Notes under the pieces: generated by a model | Told to the model about the DNA's origin: nothing | Databases searched by the model: none | What the model saw: only the letters and a program-made list of their open reading frames with translations | Made by a program: the position numbers and the translations under genes | Shown here: positions 55,760 to 64,000 of the stretch, piece after piece | Numbering within the stretch: position 1 is the first letter of the stretch | Layout: each line of letters starts with the position of its first letter | Assembly: GCF_958295425.1 (NCBI RefSeq) | Contig: NC_081153.1 | Location: forward strand, 9,131,395-9,195,394 | Direction: 5' to 3' | DNA from: Solea solea | Taxonomy: Eukaryota > Chordata > Actinopteri > Pleuronectiformes > Soleidae | Length of the DNA: 64,000 bases

Positions 55760-57980
55760 AGATGTTACGATGAGTTTCTAGTGGATATATCTGTTGTATA
55801 TTCTGCAGCAATTTAAGGTCTGGTTGATTGTAGCTTTGTAAATCGGATGAACACAATGGTCGTAAAAAGTTATGCATTTTTTTAGCCTTATCCTATAAGA
55901 TACACGTACAACCACACAGATTACAACATCAACAAATCTCCAAAAACGGAGCAAATGACATCCGACTGACGATGACATTATATTGTGTTATCTTAAAATA
56001 TGGAGAAGGAATAAAGCCACACAGTCATGCACACGCTCGTGGCCACACAGTTGCACAGACACACACTCACAGGTTTAACTGGAAATGAAAATGATCCATC
56101 AGCCAGTGTTTTGTAGGAGACAGAAGTAAACAATGGAGGCAGTCACATTAAGACACTTAGACAGAAGTGTAATTACTGCTTCTCCATCGACCTAAATTTC
56201 CAGCAGGGGACCCATTGCTGAAGGTAGTTAGGCTGTTAGGAGTAAATGAGCTCACTTTATTGCCTTCTAGTTTGTAATGGGTCTCTCTTCCATACCTCTG
56301 GCCAGCGGTACACATCCTTAACCAATCACAATCAGCCCACACAGTCAATGTTTATTAGCTATTGTCTTGTACAGAGAAGACATAATGTGCACTTGACGTG
56401 AAATGCCCTGTCATGACCATGGGGGGGGGGGGGAGGAGGGGGCTTGTGCTTATAACTTTAACGTAGCACACTTCAGCGTCTAACTGTGCAGCTGAGGGGC
56501 AGAGGTGCTTTATTGAATCTGTTGATCATCTCTCCTACGCAGCAGCAGTAGCATTAATTTATTCATGCATGAGGTGCTGCCTGTTGTTTATGCATCGGTC
56601 TGTCGTCAGCCTGCACATGGACTGAGGAGCAGGGACGAGACCATGTCATCACGATCCTCACCAAACTTTATCAGTGCAGTCATTGGAAAAAAAAAAAACT
56701 GTTCATAAGAAAAGAGAAATTATTTTTGCATCGCAGAAGCATTTCCAAGTTAGTAGAAACCATGTTTCTCACTGAACGTGTCTGTCCAGTTGCCAGTAGG
56801 TGGCGCAATGACTGGCTTTGCAGGTTATCATCGTGGACCGATCGGCCTTAAAAAGAAGATTAATAAAGAATAGAGACGGGGCAGAAGCCTTGCGGCATGA
56901 TTTTCCTGCAAATATTTTTGGCCTTTACCCTGGTTGCCACGGTAACATGCATGCAGATCAAAAGGAAGGTGAGGGCGGTGTCTGTCCGGGCTGGAGCCTG
57001 TTGCGTGGCTTGAGGGAACACAAAATGTGAAAATGTGTTTTTTTTATGACATTTGGGGAGGGGCACAATTTTCAGGCGACTACAAAGAAACATGTGTGTC
57101 TCTCACACACAGATCACGTCATGTCACTCTCCTGTCATTTTCACTACTGTCTTACAACCAGGACAAGCAAACAGACACGTGTGTGTGTCCGTCAGCGCGA
57201 CCGACACACGACTAAGAACGCTGTCCGACTCAGTGAACGTAACATTACACTGTAGATGGTCTGTAATGAGCGAATAATTGATATAGTGTTATATTTTACT
57301 AGGTTATTTATTTCAGGAAACTTATTGAACAGAATATCAAAGTCTGTAACCAGTGACAGAAAAATGGACGATGTTTCAGACTGAACAAATTCTACTTTTG
57401 AACAGCGGATGCAGATTCATGTGTGTGCTATTAACTGTGTTCCCTTTGCATCCGCTCACAATAAATTAGCATTTTTGATGTATTATAGCTGAATTCATTT
57501 ATACTGTACTTTCACAGTATTTATGGGTTTGTTTGGTATTTATCACTTTAATATTATAATTCTTTTTTAATATTCAATCTGTTTAATTCTCGTTCTGCAC
57601 ATTTGGTTTTTAAATATCTTCATGCATTTTCGCTACTAATGATTTAGGCCTCGAGCGCGAGCTACTGGATCTGGAACAATTATTTCTCTCTCAAATTAAT
57701 TACATTTTTTTTTTTTACATTTTTTCTTGAAGTCATGAAACTTTGCACGAAATTAAACAGTGGAGGGAAATTATGTTTTATTTGATAGGCCACGCCCCTT
57801 AAGTTAAAGCCCCTGGGCTGAGTTTTATGCTGAGGTCAGACTTTACTATCTTTTGGTCTGTTCAGTTGGTCACTATGTCACATTTGTGCCATCACGTGAC
57901 GCAAGCGTGACAGACTTCCCCCACCAATCATCATGAATAAGAGGGGCTGGACCCAGGGGGCGTGTCCAGAGTACAGGACA
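55760..57980. other. mostly unique noncoding sequence
   Basis: No supported gene. Notable simple tracts: a poly-G run at 56421-56434, an A-run at 56688-56698 and a T-run at 57706-57717. Confidence 0.4.
56421..56445 (+). repeat. poly-G run
   Basis: About 14 consecutive Gs followed by AGGAGGGGG. Length is likely unreliable, and there is G-quadruplex potential. Confidence 0.9.
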
Positions 57981-58261
57981 GGTTATACTGTCTCTCCCTG
58001 AAAAACAACTTCACTCTCCTTTCTTTGTTTACGCTTCTCATTTCTGCACCTTCGTTCATGCCTGTGGGTCAGTTCACGCCAAAATGAGGATCTGTGTCTA
58101 GCGTTCCACATGTGCATACTCCATCTCAAATTCCATTCCAGTAATAGCCATTTTATTTTATCCAAATAAGACCGCTGTACCACCTGGACCAGTAAGCGTT
58201 GTTTCTACAGGGAGAACAGTCAGCACCCATGGACCATGTGGTCACAAACTGTCATATTTAC

Positions 58262-58560
58262 ACTAAATCAGCTCCACAACATCCTCTGTGTTTCTCAATA
58301 TCAAGCTCCTGCAATCCCATCATGCAACACAAACGCAGCCAAATGTCAGGGAGTGGGAAAACGTCTTGAAGATCCTGAGAGAAGAAAGAGCCAAAAAAAC
58401 GCTAATTAACTTTAATAACTTGTTTATTTCACACGTTTTCATCAGGATGTCCAAGTGTCCGCCAGAGGAGAATGAAGTCAAGTTTAACAGTTTCCACCAG
58501 GGGTCACCTGGTGACATTCCTGCACGGCACACAGGAAGTGAGTGGGTTTATGTAATTTGA
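58262..58560. mobile_element. partial relative of the 23390-23835 MITE
   Basis: CTCTGTGTTTCTCAATATCA matches CTCTGTGTTTCCCAATATAG, and GTCACCTGGTGACATTCCTG then CACGGCACACAGGAAGTGA matches GTCACCCGGTGACATCCCTG with CACTGCACACAGGAAGTGA. The two shared blocks are farther apart here (about 200 bp) than at 23390 (about 45 bp), so one copy carries an insertion or deletion. Terminal repeats are not evident. Confidence 0.65.
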
Positions 58561-58569
58561 TGATTTGAA

Positions 58570-60240
58570 TGCTCCGTCTCAGGTCTGATAGTTTTGCTGA
58601 GCCTGTTTTCACGTGAAAGGACACAGCACAGAAATAATCTCATTTCTGTTCACTATATAAAAAAACAAATCAACATCCTGAGTGGAGTCAGTGTTTTCCA
58701 TGGTTGTTGAAATGTCCTGTATTATCATCAGAGTCATTTGCTGAGTGAGGAGGAAGGGGACATAGGTCACGGGGTCGGGAGGTGAAGTGAATTGCCGAGT
58801 GGGCGGGTTAACAGGTTAATGCCACTTTGAAACATTACATGATGTAATCACAAGGCACGTAGTTGCACTTGGAGTTTTCCCTTTTTAACGAGAGCCAGGT
58901 TTGACAAATCACTGCTGTAGCAGACAGAATATTCCTTGATTAGTGAGCTGAACTCAGTTCATTAGTGTTTAAATCCTCCTACACACACTCCACTTGACCT
59001 CCACATTTTTACTTTCCTCAGTAACTCAGTGTCAAACTGTTTCCTGCTTTTGTGTATCCTTCACATTATCCACATTTCCTGATGGGAAATTTGACATTTT
59101 CTCACTTTTTGTGCAGGCTGCATTTTTTTTCCCCCTCTCTCTCTCTAAAGGCTCTGCATGTGCTCATTTCACAAACTGTTGGGAAGCTGTTTGTTGAAGT
59201 GATGATATGTAGTCCTGCTGCAACACACATACACTATTTTTTTTTTTTTTTTTTGTGGAAAACAAAATGTACTGAAGGGGTGATAAATCATTTTTTTCCA
59301 GAATAAAGCGTCCTCCCCTCCTCTCCACACTCACTGCCTCTTGGCTTTGTTCAGTCTGTCCACAGACGGGGGAAAAAGCTCTTTCAGAGACCAAGACAAA
59401 CCAGAATAATATACGCATTTTAGAGCATATTTTAAAGTTGGAGCAGAACTTCTTCTGCCTTGAACTTGTCATTATGATGTTCCAAAAATAAAAATTGTAT
59501 TTATAAAGCACTTAGAGCACTTACTATAGAGCGTGCACACACACACACACACAGAGTGCTCTCCAGGGATGAAATAAAACAGCCAACATTTTAAAGTTAT
59601 ATAAACACACGCATGTGCACATAAACACATCGTGAGAGTACAAAAAATAAACACAAGATTCAAAAATTATTTTAAGAAAAATGCATGAATGATTATAACT
59701 AAAAAATAATGTTATTTGCATGCACTAGTTTTTTTGATAGAATTAAAAACTTGCATCACATCCATTATCCATTAATAAATGCTTAATATTAAACTGTACT
59801 GCAGGGAGAACATGAATCAATGCTTTAAATAACACCCCAAAAACAGATGATATTCAGAATGTCCTCCCACCGATTACATATGAAGAATTTATGTTAATGA
59901 TGCAAACTGAAACGCAAACTAATCCTTAGGTTTCTCTCTGCGCATCACATTGCAACACAAAGACATAATTCCGATGCAGGCCTTAGCATGATACTTAACC
60001 TGAGTGGAAAATACTTTTGCTCCAATTAAATTACCAATAGGCCGAGGGCAAGTGTAACTAAATATAGCTGTTATGGTGTTTGACCCACAGATGAATTGTG
60101 AGCGTCAAAATTCACTGGTGCTCATAAATATGCCATGAAACAACCGGTTTAATGTGGACACACACAAAAAACTGAAGCCGCAGATTCAGCACTGAGCTCA
60201 GCCAATCAGAGGATGTGTTGAAAGTGGGTGAAAATACCAG
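58570..60240. other. unique noncoding sequence
   Basis: No supported gene. A T-run of about 18 lies at 59237-59254, and a (CA)8 run at 59538-59553. All open frames are short and unrecognised. Confidence 0.4.
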
Positions 60241-60245
60241 CCATC

Positions 60246-60247
<2 letters not shown>

Positions 60248-60281
<34 letters not shown>
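60248..60281. repeat. (GT)17 microsatellite
   Basis: A pure GT run. Confidence 0.95.
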
Positions 60282-60282
<1 letters not shown>

Positions 60283-60284
60283 TC

Positions 60285-60925
60285 ATCTTTGAAGCTGTCA
60301 TCCATTACCCGGCCTTATTAAATGATCAGCTACGCTGTGTATAGTCACGGCCTGCTGGGTTTTGGCAGTGGTGGCCATGAGCTGCGGAGCAACAATGCCA
60401 AAAAAGTGGCTTATCTTGATGGACGGGTTCATTATCACCTTCTAATTACAGGTGGATTTTCAGGTGGATTCATTACCTGTGCTGACCGGGGCCCTGTGTA
60501 TGTGTGTGTGTATCCACGGGTTACTGTTACACAGGCTGAACTGCAGGGGGTCAGCTGGTGTGTGTAGGGGAGGCGGGGGGGTTCAGAGGTTCTTGTTTCA
60601 GCTCTGCTGTAGGCTCCCTGCAAAATTCATGAGCTCCGTGGGGATCAATGTGCGGCGCAGCGGCTCAGGCCAACTTTGCTTCTCCAACTTTCCTCCTCTC
60701 TACTCTGTACTCTGCTCCATCAGACACCATCATACGTGTCCGCACGCCTCTGGTGTTCCAGCACACTGACCACTCTGCTCACAGCTCCAGTGTAAAGCAG
60801 TGTTTCTCAAACGTCTCATGAAGATTCCCACGTTTTACAGACGACATTTCATAAATCACAACAAAGCACACATTTAAAGAGCCCAGGGGGTGACATAATG
60901 TGGAAAAAAAATATCTCGTGGCCAC
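60285..60925. other. unique noncoding sequence
   Basis: No supported gene. The frame at 60452-60769 (plus) is unrecognised. Confidence 0.4.
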
Positions 60926-60929
60926 CAGT

Positions 60930-61340
60930 GGCGGTTGCTGGTCTTTGAGACAGGGGAAGCTCATTTCAAGCCCAGTTATTGCAAATGAACAACTAGAACA
61001 AGGATATGATAATTATGTAAAACTGAAATGCTATAATAGTGTTTTTATTTACAGTGCCTACGTATAAATGAAAATGGTCCATATCACACAACGAGCTGCT
61101 GTCTATCTACAGACTTCCCTCACAAAATCCACACAGGACTGAGGCAGAAAAAGTTTCTGCAGCGCTGTCAATCAAAACATGGCTCCGCCTTTCACACAGT
61201 TCCTCCAATCATCATGCAGAAACCCAGCGTCGGTGCCTGCCCACTGCTCCATTGACTCCCAGAGAAGCTGAGCTTCAGTGGAAGTGACGTTTATGACGCA
61301 TTTGTCCAATCAACGTCGACCTCATCGCTTTAATGCGGAG
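60930..61340. mobile_element. possible DNA-transposon remnant
   Basis: CACCAGTGGCGGTTGCTGGT, CTTTGAGACAGGGGAAGCTC, then AATCAAAACATGGCTCCGCC and CCCACTGCTCCATTGACTCC, AGAGAAGCTGAGCTTCAGTG. I recall GCGGCTGGTCTTTGAGACAGGGGAAGCTC-like wording from abundant teleost elements. The right end is undefined and there is no transposase. Low to moderate confidence. Confidence 0.4.
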
Positions 61341-61349
61341 GCCGCTACG

Positions 61350-62005
61350 GGAATACGAAAATCACGTAAGACGATTCGTGAAAAACAGCTGATTCTGAAC
61401 AAACTAGGGAATGCTGAGTCTCCATTTTGTTCGGTCGCCGTATCTCTGTTAACATTTTCAACAAGTCCTAGTTTAAAACGTTTTGGCTCGTTCGGGACAT
61501 TCTTGCTCCCATTTTTCTCCCATAGGAAATGAACAATGTGACTCAATCAAAGGGAGACAAAATATAAATGGAAGTCACAGATCATGCGTGGAAGATGAGC
61601 CAGCATTATAGAGCAAAGAGGAAAACAATTGTTTGCTGACTCGGCATTGCATTTACTGGAGTTTTCAAGCAAAACAGGTGTACTAAAAGAAAAACATCTC
61701 AGTATTCCCTACTGCATTTTCCGGGGAAATGAAAAAGATCCTGTAGTATTGTCTTGGTGTTGTTCAGATGTGTCCCGCGTTGGTAGAAACAAAGTTTGTT
61801 CTCTGCGTAAAAGTGCAGAACAAACATTTCCTCTGCTTTTGACCACGGGGAACAATGATGAGGGAGCAGATTGGTGAAAAATGGAAATGTAACTTTTGGG
61901 AAACATATTTCTGAGCCTTGAAGGATGAGTGAAGATCAGTTCAGCCAAGCGAGATGTTCGGATGGGGAGAAGCTCCACAGACACAGACATCGTTTGATGT
62001 TGTGC
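61350..62005. other. unique noncoding sequence
   Basis: No supported gene. Part may belong to the element at 60930. Confidence 0.35.
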
Positions 62006-62009
62006 TACG

Positions 62010-62165
62010 ATCTTAAAGCTGTAGTGTGTACATTTTAAATATATCAACGTCGGACTGTTGCAAGAGTTCACACGAGACAGAACACACTGCTCAGCTCAGC
62101 AGGATACTCTGGGTTTCCTCGGTGTAGCAGTGTTGTGTTTCTGTGCCACCGGGTGAAAGTTAGAT
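62010..62165 (+). mobile_element. left part of the 23390-type MITE
   Basis: TCTTAAAGCTGTAGTGTGTA then CATTTTAAATATATCAACGT at the start, and GTAGCAGTGTTGTGTTTCTG, TGCCACCGGGTGAAAGTTAG later, mirror the left end (TTAAAGCTGTAGTGCGTAAC) and interior of the 23390-23835 element. The right end is missing. Confidence 0.55.
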
Positions 62166-62482
62166 CGTTAGTTTGATTACATTTTACTAAGATAGTTCAA
62201 TTGCTCCGTTTGCACTGAATGGGACTGCATATGATTTTGTTGAGGACAATAAAGACTTCTGACATTCTCACACTTGCACGCTTGAGCACGAGTGAATGAA
62301 AATGATTAGGTTCTTCCTAATCCTCAGAGTCCTGACTCGAGCAGACGTCTGTGTCTCTGTCACTCGCTGCACAAGCTCACTTCATGTCTGTGTTTTTTCT
62401 TCCAGCAGCTTTAGGCTGACAAACTATTACAAAAAAAAACTTAATTCGTGTCTTTGATTCCCTGCTATGCTCATTCGGTGGG

Positions 62483-62508
62483 ACACACACACACACACAC
62501 ACACACAC
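62483..62508. repeat. (AC)13 microsatellite
   Basis: A pure AC run. Confidence 0.95.
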
Positions 62509-62639
62509 GTAAACAATAGACAATACAGAAATACAGATTTAGCTGTAAGGTCATAAACAGAGCCGAGGTCCAGACGCGTCATTCGCTCTAAGATCACATG
62601 ACTTACATTATTATGTTGAAAGGTTGTTTTTGAATTGTT

Positions 62640-62850
62640 CATCCATTCATCCATCGTCTAGCACTCTATCCTCCACATGAGGGTCACTGGGCTGCTGGTG
62701 CCAATCCCAACTGACACAGGGCAAAAGGACGGGTAAACCCTGGTGTCCAATGTGAGAGAAAACCCACACGCACACACAGGGAGAACATGCAAACCACACA
62801 GACGGGAGCGGGACGTGAACCAGCAACCACGTGCCACCGTGTGCCCCAAA
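62640..62850 (+). repeat. fish interspersed repeat, copy 5 of 5
   Basis: TCCATTCATCCATCGTCTAG, CTCTATCCTCCACATGAGGG, CAATCCCAACTGACACAGGG, CAGGGAGAACATGCAAACCA and CGTGAACCAGCAACCACGTG are in the same order as at 10305-10615. The central TCAATTTAGAG and TTTTGGACTGTG blocks are deleted. The minus-strand frames here are chance readings. Confidence 0.75.
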
Positions 62851-62859
62851 TAAATCCTG

Positions 62860-63585
62860 CCTGTTACACCTTGAGCCAAAATGAATTACGTGATTTAACC
62901 TGTGGTGGTCGCCATCGGTAATTAAATCCAATCACAGAGTGATGATGAGTATTAACAGAACACGACATAATAAGTATAATATGCACATTATGTAGGAGGT
63001 TGAGCATTTAATGGGGCAGCAGGGCATTTAATGGCGTGATCGAATTCATACAGCGTTGTGATTATTCAGTGAAATTCATATTTGCGACATGCATCACGGT
63101 TTGAGTCACGTGACCCCCCCCCCGCGTTTGCTGGAACGGGTAAATGAGACGACAGACTCTCGTTTCATTTGTTCATTTGGTTTCCAGGGGTGAATAATGA
63201 GCCATCAGTGCGTCCTGCTGTTAGAGTGTAGCACCAACATCACACTCAGGCAACACGTCAGTGCATCAGCAACAGCAACAGCCCAGGCCCAGTCTGTCTG
63301 CACTGGACATGTTAACACTGTAACATGTCCACATTATAGAAGTGCTTTTTATAATGTTAATCAGCTCAGCTTTAATTGTGATTTTGGATTTCAATTCATC
63401 CCTTTCCGAAGTCAGTATTACACACTCTGTATTTATTTAATTGTATGTCCAATTTTCATTTATATAACAAAAGAATACAGACTTCTAATTGTCATATTTT
63501 GCCAAGAAATGTTTTCTTCTCTCTTTTGGAAAAAAAATGAATCACCTCCATATTTGAAGTTGTTTTAAATTATTGTACATATATA
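62860..63585. other. unique noncoding sequence
   Basis: No supported gene. A C-run lies at 63114-63123. The frame at 63197-63568 (plus, 123 codons) starts in ordinary-looking sequence but becomes AT-rich and matches nothing I know. Confidence 0.4.
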
Positions 63586-63812
63586 GATATATTTATACAT
63601 ATACATATATATGTATATATATTTATATGTATATATATACATATATGTATATATGTATATATATATATATATATACACACACACATATATACATATACAT
63701 ATATACACATATATACACATATATACATATATACATATACATATATATACACATATACATATATATGTATACATATATGTGTATATATATATATACACAT
63801 ATATATGTATAC

Positions 63813-63877
<65 letters not shown>

Positions 63878-63897
63878 AATATATATATGTATATATA
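63573..63897. repeat. long AT / GTATAT / ACATAT compound microsatellite
   Basis: About 320 bases built almost only from TA with interspersed GTATATAT and CATATAC words and a pure TA run of about 30 units at 63821-63876. Overlapping YIYIYI frames on all sides are artefacts. It is self-complementary and likely hard to assemble. Confidence 0.97.
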
Positions 63898-64000
63898 CTG
63901 TATGTATATGCCTGGCAACCTCTTCAGTTTTCTTGTGTGGAGCTGAGAAGGTGGAGTCACTATATTATCCTGCTCAGGTGATTGGCTAGTTCATAAGTAC
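63898..64000. other. unique sequence at window end
   Basis: Nothing recognised in the last hundred bases. Confidence 0.4.

Noticed and set aside
63565..63989. Several YIYIYI and TYIYI frames on both strands
   Set aside because: Pure consequence of the AT/GTAT array.

Overview
The window looks like nuclear DNA of a ray-finned fish, most likely a percomorph-grade teleost. It has no prokaryotic gene organisation, no long open reading frames, very frequent (CA)n/(GT)n microsatellites, and many sequences that I recognise as teleost repeat families. These include tRNA-derived SINE heads, several fish LINE 3' ends, Tc1/mariner and hAT remnants, and small inverted-terminal-repeat elements. Assignments to repeat families rest on memory of those families, not on a database search.

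I find no complete protein-coding gene in 64 kb. Nearly all open frames are short chance frames or frames running through simple repeats. The best candidate for a genuine host exon is about 35314-35695, which has a consensus-like acceptor, a GTGAGT donor and raised GC with coding-like codon use. Weaker candidates lie near 28404-28540, 39163-39293 and 39439-39476. The window therefore reads as a large intron or an intergenic gene desert.

Layout. 0-5 kb: unique AT-rich DNA with two copies of a ~165-bp repeat and pieces of short interspersed repeats. 5-6.2 kb: a ~755-bp inverted-repeat element. 6-14 kb: mostly unique sequence, a fish interspersed repeat at 10.3 kb, CAG/CTG tracts at 12.5 and 13.2 kb, and an AT microsatellite at 13.5 kb. 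14.5-16.6 kb: a ~390-bp inverted-repeat element and two tRNA-derived SINEs. 18-27 kb: LINE 3' fragments and a ~445-bp MITE at 23.4 kb. 26.9-27.7 kb: a LINE tail lying against a Tc1 transposase remnant. 29.0-29.5 kb: a 21-bp minisatellite. 30.9-31.7 kb: a decayed hAT element with recognisable target-site duplication. 33-35.7 kb: repeat, reverse-transcriptase fragment and candidate exon. 38.45-38.81 kb: a 23-bp minisatellite with an exact 120-bp higher-order period. 41-47.3 kb: LINE tails, long CA arrays and an internally deleted Tc1 element. 51-55.8 kb: a hAT-like MITE, a three-level nest of insertions and another LINE tail. 58-62 kb: more MITE copies. 63.59-63.90 kb: a long AT/GTAT array.

No new biological system is evident. 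What is worth a second look is the nested insertion history, the two minisatellites, the candidate exon, and the family relations among elements repeated within the window.
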